Shown here in pieces: positions 53,770 through 63,500 of a stretch of 64,000 bases of DNA (its first letter is position 1; each line of letters opens with the position of its first letter). A program made the translations under genes and the position numbers. Source of the DNA: Sorangium aterium (GTDB lineage Bacteria > Myxococcota_A > Polyangia > Polyangiales > Polyangiaceae); contig NZ_JAQNDK010000002.1 in assembly GCF_028368935.1 (NCBI RefSeq), positions 1,054,001 through 1,118,000 on the forward strand. The letters are read 5' to 3'. The notes beneath the pieces were generated by a model. That model saw only the letters and a program-made list of their open reading frames with translations, did no database searches and was not told the origin of the DNA.

Positions 53770-56760
53770 TCAGAAGTTCAGGTTGGCCGAGAGGAGGAAG
53801 GTGCGGCCTGCCTGCGGCATCCTGGTCGCCGTGAACTGGGGCGAGATGGGGGCCTCGTACTCCCAGTCCGCGACGTTGTAGACGCCCATGTTGTAGCGGA
53901 GGCCGGCCACGTCCGCCTGACCGGAGAGGACGACGTCCCAGATCACCGCGGGATCGGTCTCCGTCAGCGTCTTGTCGAGGCGCGACGACTCGACGGTGAG
54001 GCGCGTCGACAGCATCAGGGCCTTTCCGAACAGCGGCACGGTCCCCTTGACGGCGGCCATGTGCTCCGGCGAGTTGGGCACCTTCTTGAGCACCTCGTCG
54101 ACGTCTCCTTCCCTGAGGTACCTCGCCCGTGAATAGGAGTAGGAGACAGAGGCCATCCAGCCCTGGCGCCACTCGCGGCGCAGCTCGGCCTCCGCGCCCA
54201 TCACGAGGATCGGATCCTTGGTGTTGTCGTACCTCCCCGGCACCTCCAGCGTGAACTCGCCGGTCTGCGCGATCATGTCGGTCATGTAGTTCACGTACCC
54301 CGCGCCGAGCAGGGACAGCGTGGACGAGAGCCGGTGCGTGAACTCGACCTCTCCCGAGAGCACGCTCTCGGGACCGATCCGCTCTTCGTCCGACTCCTCT
54401 GGATCGTACCCTGGATTGAAGTTGCTCGAGGGCACCGTCAGGAAGAGCTCGTAGATGGGCGGAGCGCGGAACGCGCGGCCGCCGGTGACCTTCAGGTTGC
54501 CCCCTTCGTAGGGCTTGAGGACGAGCGCGATACGCGGGCTGATCCCGGAGTTGAAGCTGAGACCGTCCTTTCCATAATTGTAGTAATCGATACGAGCGCC
54601 CGCGGAGACGCGGATGCGGTCGGACGGTACGAAGTCGACAACGCCGTAGCCGGCGAGGATCTGGTAAGGATGCGAGTCGAACAGATCCTCGTTGTCGGGG
54701 TCGAGGCCGCCGACGGGCAGGACGAGCTCGTCGATGCACGGAGTAACACCGCACCGGTTCTCCTCGATGCGCTGCCTGCCGAGCAGGTGTATCTGGCCCT
54801 CGGCGCCGACGGTGACCTTCAGCTCGCGGAGCGGTGAGACCTCGAAGCGCTGATCCGCGAGCAGCCACGTGTCCTGGTACTGCTCGACGTCATGGGTCGT
54901 CTCGGTCCCGGCGTCGACCAGCCACAGCGTGTCATCGTAGAGCTGCATGTCGACGCCCACGCGGGTCGTCATCGAGAAGCTATCGGAGAACCGCGGCGAG
55001 AACGTGAGCTCGGCGAACCCGCGCCTGTCGCGGTAAAACGTCCTGTCGTCGCCGACCATGGTGTAGTTGGCGCCGCTCGGGAGCGCCTTCTTGCGCTCGT
55101 TGTAGGACACCTGCGCCGAGAGGGACTTGTACCAGAGCCGCCCCTGGACCGTCCCGACATTGAAGTGGTCCGCGTCGCGGGAGTTGGCATCCCTATTCTT
55201 CCACTTGTCCTCGAGTCCGGCCGGGATCGGCAGGTAGTAGTCTCGCCCTTGACCGTGGCCGCCGGCGACCGACAGCCACATGCCGGAGTCACGCCCGAAG
55301 GGCACCTGCACCTGGGCGCGACCCCGGATGAAGCCGTGCTGCGCCGCGCCCACGCCGACGCCCGCGCCGAACGACGTCGGGCGGCCCTTGGTCACGATGT
55401 TGATGACGCCGACGAACGCGCCCGTACCGTAGAGCAGCGAGCCCGGGCCACGGACGACCTCGATCCGCTCGACGTCCTCCAGGTCGGTGCGCGCCGCTTG
55501 ATCGGCGAACGCGAGGCCGTCCCACGTGTCGTTGATCGAGTGCCCGTTGAGCAGGACGAGCACGCGGTTGCTGTAGTCGCCGGGGATGCTGATCCCGCGG
55601 ATGCCGACCCAGGAGTAGGTGCCGTCGTACGTCGTGTAGACGCCGCGCATGCCCCTCAAGGCCTCTGCGACGGTCGGATACCCCATCGCGCGGAGCTCCT
55701 GGCCCGAGATGATCGTGACCGAGCCGGGCGCGTCCTCGACGGCCTCTGCCGTACGCGACGCGGCCTCGACCTCCTCGAGCTGCCGGAGGGAGATGTCGAT
55801 TCGGGTCTGCTGTCCGGCCACCACGTTGGCTGACTGCTCGACGGGGCGGAAGCCGCGCAGCGAGACGCGCACGCGGCGCTGGCCGCTCTGCACGTTGAGG
55901 ACCGCGGGCGTGAAGCCCATCGGCTTTCCGTCGACCTCGACGAGCGCGTCGCGCTCGTCCGCGTTGACGACGAGGCTGCCGGTGAGCGGGTTGAGCCGGT
56001 AACGCGCGGTCACCGTGCTCGAGGCCGCCACGTTCACGTCCTGCTCCGACGGCTGATAACCCTCCTGCGCAAGGTAGAGGCGGTGCCGGCCGGGAGGCAG
56101 CGTGAGATCGCACGGCGCGGTGCACGCCGGAGGGCCGCTCGCGTCGTTGACCCGCACGATCGTGCCCGCCGTCTCACCGACCACGCGCACCGTGCCGACG
56201 ATGCGCTTCAGCTTGACCGCGACGTTCGTTTGCTCGCCGATCTTCGCCTCGACGTTCTCGACCTCCGCCGGCTCATACCCCTCGAGGTCGACGATGATCT
56301 TGTGCTTGCCGGGCTGGAAGCCGAGGAGGCGGGGCGTGTTGCCGCGGCCGCCGAGATCGCGGCGGTTGATGTACACCGTCGCTCCCGGCGGATCCGTCGT
56401 CACGTTGATGACGGCGACGTTGGGCCGGATGCGCGCGAGCGCCTCCTCGATGGCCGGCCTGCGCGCGGCGTTGGGCTCGAGATCGAGCGCCTGAACATAG
56501 TAGCGAAATGCGTCTGGATACTCCTGGAGAGCCTCGTAAGTTCGGGCGATGTTGAAGATGACGTTTCGGTTCGGGACGAGCCGGTTCGACACCAGGAAGT
56601 GCTCCAGGGCGCCTCGGTAGTCACGCGCCGAATAGCGCTCCGTGGCGATCCTGAAGTGCAGATCGGCCTCATCGGCCAGATCATCCGCCCAGGCAGGCCG
56701 ACCGGAGAATGTGAGGAGTGCTACGAGTATGAGTAGGAGTGCGGAGCGACGAAAGCTCAT
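53770..56760 (-). CDS. TonB-dependent receptor with N-terminal TPR and three PEGA repeats
   Basis: This 996-residue outer-membrane protein starts at ATG 56760 with a signal peptide (RRSALLLILVALLTFSG...AWA). The layout is TPR-like helices (about 26-108), then three PEGA modules (about 115-182, 185-255, 258-325) with the typical DPPGATVYINRRDLG, EGYEP and GFRPV signatures. The TonB plug follows (about 345-455, APGSVTIISGQELRAMG, RIEVVRGPGSLLYGTGAFVGVINIVTKG), then the 22-strand barrel to the C-terminal FLLSANLNF. The plug and barrel are standard for active import of a large or scarce ligand. The TPR-PEGA front end is unusual and might replace a carboxypeptidase-like domain. Its neighbours deal with polyamines, but no ligand can be assigned. 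The upstream promoter-like motif at 56874-56902 is shared with a kinase gene. Confidence 0.93.
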   Translation of the reverse strand: MSFRRSALLLILVALLTFSGRPAWADDLADEADLHFRIATERYSARDYRGALEHFLVSNRLVPNRNVIFNIARTYEALQEYPDAFRYYVQALDLEPNAARRPAIEEALARIRPNVAVINVTTDPPGATVYINRRDLGGRGNTPRLLGFQPGKHKIIVDLEGYEPAEVENVEAKIGEQTNVAVKLKRIVGTVRVVGETAGTIVRVNDASGPPACTAPCDLTLPPGRHRLYLAQEGYQPSEQDVNVAASSTVTARYRLNPLTGSLVVNADERDALVEVDGKPMGFTPAVLNVQSGQRRVRVSLRGFRPVEQSANVVAGQQTRIDISLRQLEEVEAASRTAEAVEDAPGSVTIISGQELRAMGYPTVAEALRGMRGVYTTYDGTYSWVGIRGISIPGDYSNRVLVLLNGHSINDTWDGLAFADQAARTDLEDVERIEVVRGPGSLLYGTGAFVGVINIVTKGRPTSFGAGVGVGAAQHGFIRGRAQVQVPFGRDSGMWLSVAGGHGQGRDYYLPIPAGLEDKWKNRDANSRDADHFNVGTVQGRLWYKSLSAQVSYNERKKALPSGANYTMVGDDRTFYRDRRGFAELTFSPRFSDSFSMTTRVGVDMQLYDDTLWLVDAGTETTHDVEQYQDTWLLADQRFEVSPLRELKVTVGAEGQIHLLGRQRIEENRCGVTPCIDELVLPVGGLDPDNEDLFDSHPYQILAGYGVVDFVPSDRIRVSAGARIDYYNYGKDGLSFNSGISPRIALVLKPYEGGNLKVTGGRAFRAPPIYELFLTVPSSNFNPGYDPEESDEERIGPESVLSGEVEFTHRLSSTLSLLGAGYVNYMTDMIAQTGEFTLEVPGRYDNTKDPILVMGAEAELRREWRQGWMASVSYSYSRARYLREGDVDEVLKKVPNSPEHMAAVKGTVPLFGKALMLSTRLTVESSRLDKTLTETDPAVIWDVVLSGQADVAGLRYNMGVYNVADWEYEAPISPQFTATRMPQAGRTFLLSANLNF

Positions 56761-57278
56761 CTTTCGATCTCGATTCCCAACGGTCGAAGTGGAGCGCAAA
56801 GCGCCGTCCGCCAGGTCCAGCCGTCACGCAAAGACCCGGCGAGCTTGGGACGAAACAGCCGCATTGCCGGGTCAGCTTACCGTAAGCCGTCAGCCGATCC
56901 AACCTGTTCGCACAGGCGGCCGAGGACCTCACGCCCGCGTCGACGCCGCTGTGTAGGCGCCCTGCGCGGAGCGCATGACAGAGTGAGCAGAGCCCGGGGC
57001 GGCGCGCGGTCCGGGCCCGGCGCCCCGCAGGAGACGCGGTCAGGCAAGCGCTCGAGCTCGGCGCCCCGGTGCCCGGCTGCGCGCGAGCCCGAGGGAGCCC
57101 GAGGGAGATGGAGCGCTGGTCAGGCCCGGCGCCAAGGTGAACAAGCGCGCTGCATCGCTGCGCTGACGCGCAGGAGTCCGCCGGGCTCGCGCGGCGCGCG
57201 TGCTCCTCAGCCGCCCGGCGCCCGGCGCGCGGATCTCCGCCGCCTCCGCGGCCTCGTCTGCGAGCCCGGGCCGGCGGC
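56761..57278. other. Intergenic region between TonB receptor and potC
   Basis: These 518 bases lie between two minus-strand genes. Apart from the promoter-like motif at 56874-56902 I see no repeat, hairpin or gene that I can support. The stretch 56950-57278 is very GC-rich, with a short GAGCCCGAGGGA direct repeat near 57085. Confidence 0.5.
56874..56902 (-). promoter_or_regulatory. Promoter-like motif upstream of the TonB-dependent receptor
   Basis: Read on the minus strand: TTGGAT (56897-56902), 17-base spacer CGGCTGACGGCTTACGG, TAAGCT (56874-56879). It is nearly identical to the motif at 39104-39132 upstream of the PEGA kinase, including a following GCTGA/TGAG. It is 114 bases before the start codon, a reasonable distance for a promoter. 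Confidence 0.5.
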
Positions 57279-58109
57279 TCAATTGTGCCTCCAGCGGGTC
57301 AGCCGCTCCAGGAGCACGATGGACACCGCCACGCCGATCAGGAGGAGCGTTGAAATCGCGAACAGGTCGGTCCGCACGCCGCGCATCTGAGATTGGTAGA
57401 CGTAGAGCGGGAGCGTGACCGAGCGTGGGCCGGACGTGAAGAAGCTGATCACGAAGTCGTTGAGCGACAGCGTGAACGCCAGCATGGCGCCCCCCACGAT
57501 CGCCGGCCACAGGAGGGGGAGCGTGACCCTCCGGAAGTGGATCCAGGGCGACGCATAGAGGTCCATCGCGGCCTCGCTCAGCGTCGGCCCGATGGCGATG
57601 AGCCGACTGCGGACGATGAGCGTCACGAACGCGATCTCGAACGTGACATGACCGATGATCATCGTCGTCATGCTGGGCTCGAACCAATGGTCCACCACGC
57701 GGCGGAGCACGTTGAACGCCATGACCAGCACCGCCGCGAACGTGATGTCGGGAGCGACCGCCGGGATGTCGACGATCGACTCGAGCACGCGACTCACGGA
57801 GGTCGGCCACGGAAAGTGCATCCCCAGGGCGAGCAGCGTCCCGAGGACCGTCGCGATGAGCGTGGAGGCGCCGCCGAGCATCAGGGTGTTCACGGCGACC
57901 TCGCGGATCTCCAGGGCACGCCGGTTGGTCTCGGGATCGGCGAAGAGATCGAGGTACCAGCGAACCGAGAAGCCGGTCCAGAGCAGGCCCCGCTCCGCGG
58001 CGTTGAACGAGTAGACGGCGACCGCGAAGAGCGGCAGGTAGAGGAGCGCGAAGCCGAAGAAGGCGGCGATCGTCGTCAGCGCGCGCCAGAGGCCCCGGCC
58101 GAGCTTCAC
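57279..58109 (-). CDS. potC: Spermidine/putrescine ABC transporter permease
   Basis: This 276-residue inner-membrane protein has about six spans (about 12-34, 66-92, 103-125, 137-155, 185-207, 245-265). The ABC permease EAA loop (EAAMDLYASPWIHFRRVTLPLLWPAI, about 167-192) contacts the ATPase. The family is MetI-like, PotC type. It begins at GTG 58109, overlapping the potB stop by four bases (GTGA) with GGAG six bases upstream, so it is translationally coupled. It is the last gene of a potABC operon. Polyamine specificity is inferred from the similarity to PotC and from potD and speB nearby. Confidence 0.94.
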   Translation of the reverse strand: MKLGRGLWRALTTIAAFFGFALLYLPLFAVAVYSFNAAERGLLWTGFSVRWYLDLFADPETNRRALEIREVAVNTLMLGGASTLIATVLGTLLALGMHFPWPTSVSRVLESIVDIPAVAPDITFAAVLVMAFNVLRRVVDHWFEPSMTTMIIGHVTFEIAFVTLIVRSRLIAIGPTLSEAAMDLYASPWIHFRRVTLPLLWPAIVGGAMLAFTLSLNDFVISFFTSGPRSVTLPLYVYQSQMRGVRTDLFAISTLLLIGVAVSIVLLERLTRWRHN

Positions 58110-58999
58110 AGGATCTCCACGGAGCGCCCATTCCGGCGGTAGAGGGACACTCCGCCCAGCGTCAGAACGATGAGCACCAGGCTGAGCGCCGCGCCGTAAG
58201 GGATGTTTCGCCCCGGGCCGAACTGGTGCTGGATGAGGTTCCCAATCAGCCAGTGCTTCGCGCCGCCGAGCATGTCGCTCACCACGAAGACACTCATCGC
58301 TGGGACGTACGTGAGGAGGACTGCAACGCTGAGGCCGGGGAGGGTCTGCGGCAGGATCGCCGCGAGGAAGATGCGCAGCCGCGACGCATAGAGATCCTGC
58401 GCGGCCTCGACGAGCGACCAGTCGAGACGATCGATGCTCGTGTAGAGGGGGACCACCGCGAACGGGAGGGAGGCCGCGACGAGGCCGATCGTGACCGCCG
58501 TCCAGCTGGGATAGACGTCGCGGCCCGGGTCGATCCACCCGAGCCAGGCGGCGAGCTTGGCAGGCAGCAGCTGCGCCGACAGGAGGAGCTTCCAGCTGAA
58601 CGTGCGGATCACGAGGTTCGTGCAGAGCGGGACGATGATGAGCGCGAGCCAGAAGAACCGCCGGCTCCGCGAGCCGCGAGCGATGAAGAAGGCCATCGGA
58701 TACGCGAGCATCACGGAGGCGGTCGTCACGACCAGCGCGAGGACGATGCTCCTGATGAGGATGCGCGCGTTCTCGCCGGACGCGGAGCCGAAGATGCGCT
58801 CGAACGACTCGAACGACAGCTCCCAGAGCAGGGCGCCGTCCGCGTCGCGCTTGAGGAACGACACGACGAGGAGCGCCAGGCTCGGCAAGAGGAGGAAGAC
58901 GGACAGCCAGGAGACGCCGCCCACGATGAGCAGCGACCCCCGCGCGAGGAGCCTGCGCCGCGTCGTCAGCTGGCCATACCAGACCGTGGGCTCAGTCAC
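58106..58999 (-). CDS. potB: Spermidine/putrescine ABC transporter permease
   Basis: This 297-residue inner-membrane permease has about six spans (first at about 22-46, SLLIVGGVSWLSVFLLLPSLALLVV). The EAA loop EAAQDLYASRLRIFLAAILPQTLPGL (about 198-223) aligns with the PotC equivalent. It starts at GTG 58999, overlapping the end of potA by eight bases, and its own end overlaps potC by four. PotB and PotC form the heterodimeric channel through which PotD-bound polyamine passes, driven by PotA. The N-terminal 20 residues are charged and cytoplasmic. Confidence 0.94.
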   Translation of the reverse strand: MTEPTVWYGQLTTRRRLLARGSLLIVGGVSWLSVFLLLPSLALLVVSFLKRDADGALLWELSFESFERIFGSASGENARILIRSIVLALVVTTASVMLAYPMAFFIARGSRSRRFFWLALIIVPLCTNLVIRTFSWKLLLSAQLLPAKLAAWLGWIDPGRDVYPSWTAVTIGLVAASLPFAVVPLYTSIDRLDWSLVEAAQDLYASRLRIFLAAILPQTLPGLSVAVLLTYVPAMSVFVVSDMLGGAKHWLIGNLIQHQFGPGRNIPYGAALSLVLIVLTLGGVSLYRRNGRSVEIL

Positions 59000-60059
59000 T
59001 GAGCACCTCGAGCCGCTCGGCGGGCAGGGCGAGCCAGACCGAGGAGCCGGGCTTGAGCCGCGAGCGGGGGCTGAGCTGCACGCGCAGCGGCCCGGGCTCG
59101 ATGATGAGCTCCACGTGATCGCCGCGGTAGAAGCTCTCCTTCACCACGCCGCGCACGCCGTTCTCCGCCGGCTCGTTCTCGCAGAGCTCGATCCACTCGG
59201 GGTGGATCGCGAGCGTGCCGTACTCCCACTGAGGCTTGGTCTGCACCCGCAGCGCGCCCACCGTCGTGAAGACCAGCGTGGCGCCGACGCGCTGCGCAGA
59301 GATGAGGTTGGCCGCGCCGAAGAACTCGGCGGCGAAGCGGCTCTGCGGCCGCTCGTACACCTCGGCCGTCGCCCCCTGCTGCTCGATGCGGCCCTTGTTC
59401 ATCAGCACGATGCGGTCCGAGACGGTCATCGCCTCGTCCTGATCGTGCGTGACGAGCACGAACGTCTTCCCGAGCGCGCGCTGGAGCCGGCGCAGGTCGA
59501 GCTGGACCTCGGCGCGCAGCTTCGCGTCGAGCGCGGACATCGGCTCGTCGAGCAGCAGCACCTCAGGCTCGTTGACGACGGCGCGCGCGAGCGCGACTCG
59601 CTGCTTCTGACCGCCCGAGATCTGGTGCGGATACCGCTCCGCGAGGTCATCGAGCTTCAGCATCGAGAGGCTCGAACGCACGCGCTCGCGCACCTCGGGA
59701 TCAGGGAAGCTGCGCGACCTCAGGCCGAAGGCGACGTTCTCGAACACGGTCAGATGCGGGAACAGCGCGTAGTTCTGGAACACGGTGTTCACCGGCCTGC
59801 GGTTCGCCGGCAGGTGGTCAACCGCCCTGCCCGCGAGGCGGATTTGCCCCCGATCCGCGCGATCCAGCCCCGCGATGATGCGGAGCAGCGTCGTCTTGCC
59901 GCAGCCGGAAGGCCCGAGGAGCGTGACGAACTCGCCGGCCTCCGCCGTGAACGACACGTCGTTCAGTATCTGTGTCTTACCGAAGCTCTTGCTGACGTTC
60001 TCTACAACGAGGCTACATCCCGGGTTGCGCTCGGCCGCGCTCTCGGTCAGGGGCGTCAT
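58992..60059 (-). CDS. potA: Spermidine/putrescine ABC transporter ATP-binding protein
   Basis: This 355-residue ATPase has Walker A GPSGCGKTT (about 49-57), Q-loop VFQNYALFPH (about 96), the signature LSGGQ variant ISGGQKQRVALARA (about 151) and Walker B VLLLDEPMSALD (about 170), followed by the switch His in VTHDQDEA (about 205). A C-terminal TOBE domain (about 260-350) is typical of the PotA/MalK group. The start at ATG 60059 was chosen because the upstream frame is a GC-rich extension without support. It leads the potABC operon, whose substrate-binding partner is encoded by the distant potD. Confidence 0.94.
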   Translation of the reverse strand: MTPLTESAAERNPGCSLVVENVSKSFGKTQILNDVSFTAEAGEFVTLLGPSGCGKTTLLRIIAGLDRADRGQIRLAGRAVDHLPANRRPVNTVFQNYALFPHLTVFENVAFGLRSRSFPDPEVRERVRSSLSMLKLDDLAERYPHQISGGQKQRVALARAVVNEPEVLLLDEPMSALDAKLRAEVQLDLRRLQRALGKTFVLVTHDQDEAMTVSDRIVLMNKGRIEQQGATAEVYERPQSRFAAEFFGAANLISAQRVGATLVFTTVGALRVQTKPQWEYGTLAIHPEWIELCENEPAENGVRGVVKESFYRGDHVELIIEPGPLRVQLSPRSRLKPGSSVWLALPAERLEVLSD

Positions 60060-60549
60060 GCTGCGCTGCCCCGGCGACGAGAAGAAGTCTCTCAACCTCT
60101 GGATCACCCCAGCAAACCCTTTGCGCGTGGCGCTTTCCGAACCGCTTCCGAAGCCTCGGAGCGTACTACGCAGACCATGATGCCCTCCCGTTGTCAACTG
60201 GGTGCGCGCCGGGCTGACCGGCTGAGCGGCGCGCGCCCGGCCGGGCTCTTTCGCTCGCAGGCGGCGTACGCTACCGCCCTTCCCCTGGGCGTGCCACCTT
60301 TCTGCCGATCCTGCTCGCGGCGCGCTCCAGCGCCGCGCAGGGTTTGCGCGTCGCTGGAGCGCGCCCAATGCGTTCGGAGCGCGCTTTCCCTGCCCGTCCG
60401 GGCGCGCTTCGCCGCGCGTCGGGCGCGCGTTCCCCACGCGTTCGCCGCGCGTTCTCAACGCGCTCCCGACGCGCTGCCCACGCGCTGCCCACGCGTTCCC
60501 CACGCACTGCTTGCCACCGCTCGGCGCCGGTGATTTCTTGGTCCCACGC
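60060..60549. other. Divergent intergenic region between potA and kinase genes
   Basis: These 490 bases hold a degenerate tandem repeat (60390-60510) and no clear promoter boxes. It must carry the divergent promoters for potABC and the kinase. The open frames crossing it are upstream extensions of potA and antisense frames. Confidence 0.5.
60390..60510. repeat. Degenerate GCGCGTT/CCCACGCG repeat tract
   Basis: Units close to CCCCACGCGTT and GCGCTGCCCACGC recur about eight times with substitutions. The tract begins about 160 bases and ends about 40 bases before the kinase start codon. No hairpin is formed. The function is unknown. Confidence 0.6.
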
Positions 60550-63500
60550 ATGGGCCTGAGGAACGCGAGACCCGAGTTTGGAGGCACGCGTCGCTTCCAG
60601 GTCGTTCGCGTCGTGGGCCGCGGCGGGATGGGGGTTGTCTACGAGGCCTTCGATCGCGAGCGGAAGGGGCGGGTCGCGCTCAAGATCCTCCGGAATCTGA
60701 GCGCCGACGCGCGCCTCCGGTTCAAGAACGAGTTCCGCGCGCTCCAGGACATCCAGCACCCGAACCTGGTCAGCCTCGGCGAGCTGCACGAGGAAGAAGG
60801 GCAGCTCTTCTTCACGATGGAGCTCATCCGCGGCGTCGACTTCGTGGTCCACGTGCGGCTCCACGAGGAGGGCGACGCCGGGCCGAGGGGCGAGCCCGCG
60901 GGCGTCGGGCGCCGCTCCACCCTGCCGTCGAGCCCCATGTGGTCTGCGGTGCAGGGCCCTGCCTCGGAGCCACAGCCCCGGATCAAGCGCCCCTTTCACG
61001 AGGCCCGCCTCCGCTCGGCCCTGGCGCAGCTCGCCCAGGGGCTCGCGGCGGTGCATGCGGCTTACAAGGTTCACCGCGATATCAAGCCTTCCAACGTGCT
61101 CGTGACCGCGGAAGAGCGGGTGGTCCTCCTCGACTTCGGCTTCGTCGCCGACGCGAGCGGCGCAGGGCGCGAGCAGGCCGTCGTCGGAACGCTCCATTAC
61201 ATGGCGCCCGAGCAGGCCGAGGCCAAGGCGGCCGGGCCCGAGGCCGACATCTACAGTGTCGGGGTCATGCTTTACCTTGCGCTGACCGGCGTCTACCCGT
61301 TCCAGACGGCGCCCAAGGCGGCGCTCGACATGATGCGGCGGGCGGAGCCTCCGCCGCCGAGCCGGCTCGTCGAGGACATGCCCCCCGACATCGACGAGCT
61401 CTGCGTGGACATGCTCCGCATCGACCCGGCCGCCCGGCCGACGGCGCGCGACGTGCTGCGCCGGCTGCAAGTGCAGGAGCTCATCGAGGAGCCGCCCGTC
61501 CTCTCGCAGCGCATCGGCTTCGTCGGCCGGCGCAGCGAGCTCGCCGCGCTCGAGGGCGCGTTCGCGGAGGCGAAGCTCGGGCGCGCGGTCACGCGGTTCA
61601 TCGAGGGCGAGTCGGGCGTCGGCAAGAGCGCGCTCCTGCGCCGGTTCCTGGAGCGCATCGACAAGGAGGCGCTCGTGCTCGCGGGGCGCTGCTACGAGCG
61701 GGAGGCGGTCCCCTACAAGGCGGTGGACGAGCTCATCGACGGGCTGAGCCGGCACCTCGTGCGCCGCCCCCCCGAGCAGGTCAAGGCCCTCCTGCCGCCC
61801 AACGCGGGCCTGCTCGGCACCGTGTTCCCGGTGCTCCGCACCGTCCCGGCGATCACGGAGGCGCGCGCGCGGCGCAAGGCGATCGACCCGCCCGAGATCC
61901 GCGCGCTCGTCTTCGCCGCGCTGCGGGAGCTGCTCGGCCGGCTCGCGGCCGAGCGGCCGCTCGTGCTCGCGATCGACGATCTCCAGTGGGCGGACGCCGA
62001 CAGCGTCGCGCTGCTCTCGGAGGTGATGCGCCCGTGGACCGAGGCCGATTTCATCGCCGCGAGCAGGCCCGGCTCGTTCGCCGGCCTCGATGGGCCGGTG
62101 TCGTCGGGCGCGCAGGTGGACCCCTCGCGCCCGCGCGCGATGATGCTCGTGGCCACGGTGCGGACCGCCTCGGAGACCGCGCCGCCCGTCTCGCGGCAGC
62201 TCGGGGTGCCGATCGACTCGCTCGGGCACATCATCCTCCACCGCCTGTCGCTCGCGGAGGCGCAGGAGCTCTGCGCGCTCCTCCTCCGGGGCGCCCCGGT
62301 CGGCCGCCCGCTCAGCATCGAGGCGATCGCGCAGGAGGCCGGCGGCCACCCGCTGTTCATCGACGCGCTCCTGCGCCACCGGATGATGTCCCCGGACACC
62401 GACGGCGGCCCGGTGCGCCTCGACGACGTCCTCTGGGCGCGGATCAGCCGGCTCGACCCGCGGGCGCGCCAGCTGCTCGAGCTCGTCGTGTGCGCCGGCG
62501 CGCCGGTGCTGACGTCGGTGGCCGCGCACGCCATGGCCGCGGACTTCGGGGAGCTCACGCGGGTGCTCTCGGCCCTGCGCGCGGCGAACCTCGTGCGGAC
62601 CGGCGGCTCGGGTCAGGACGAGTTCCTCGAGCCGTTCCACAACCGCATCCGGGAGACGGTGGCGAGCCGGCTCGACGAGCAGGCGGCGCGCAGCTGGCAC
62701 GGCCGGCTCGCGCTGGCGCTGGAGGCCTCGGGGCGCGCGGAGCTCGAGGCGCTGGCCGAGCACTGGCGCGCCGCCGGGGACCCCGAGCGCGCCGCCGGCT
62801 ACGCGGTGCGCGCCGGCGAGCATGCCGAGGCCGCGTTCGCGTTCGACCACGCCGCGCGCCTCTACCGCATGGCGATCGACCTCCACCTGCCCGGCGGGGC
62901 GGAGCGGCGGGTCGTACTCGCCAAGCTCGGCGACGCCCTGAGCAGCGCGGGCCGCGGCGCCAAGGCGGCGGAGGCCTACATGGCCGCGAGCGACGGCGCA
63001 CCGGAGTCCGAGGCGATCGATCTCGGCCGCCGGGCCGCGGAGAACCTGCTCCGCGCCGGCTACGTCGACGCCGGCATGGCGGGCCTGCGCTCGGTGCTCG
63101 GCGCGGTCGGCATGCAGGTGCCGAAGACGCCGGAGCTCGCGGTCGCGTCGCTGATGCTGCGGCGCGCGCAGGTGCGCCTGCGCGGGCTCAACTTCGTCGA
63201 GCGCCCCGCCGACGAGGTCTCGCCCGAGGACCTCATGCGCATCGACGTGTGCTGGTCGGCGGCGATGGGGCTCGCCATCGTCGACCCCACGCGCGGCGCC
63301 GACTTCCAGGCGCGCAACCTCCTCCTGTCGCTCAAGGCGGGCGAGCCGTACCGCGTGACGCGCGCGCTCGCCTTCGAGGCGACCTACCTCGCGATCGACG
63401 GCGGCCCTTCCGCGTCCCGCGTCGCCGATCTGCTCTCGACCGCGAGCGCGATCGCGGCGCGCATCGGCAGGCCTCACGCGCTCGGCCTCGTCGGGTTCGT

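Noticed and set aside
60060-60587. Upstream extension of potA to 60587
   Set aside because: The extra 176 residues are low-complexity Ala/Arg/Gly sequence read from a repeat tract and are not part of the ABC ATPase family.
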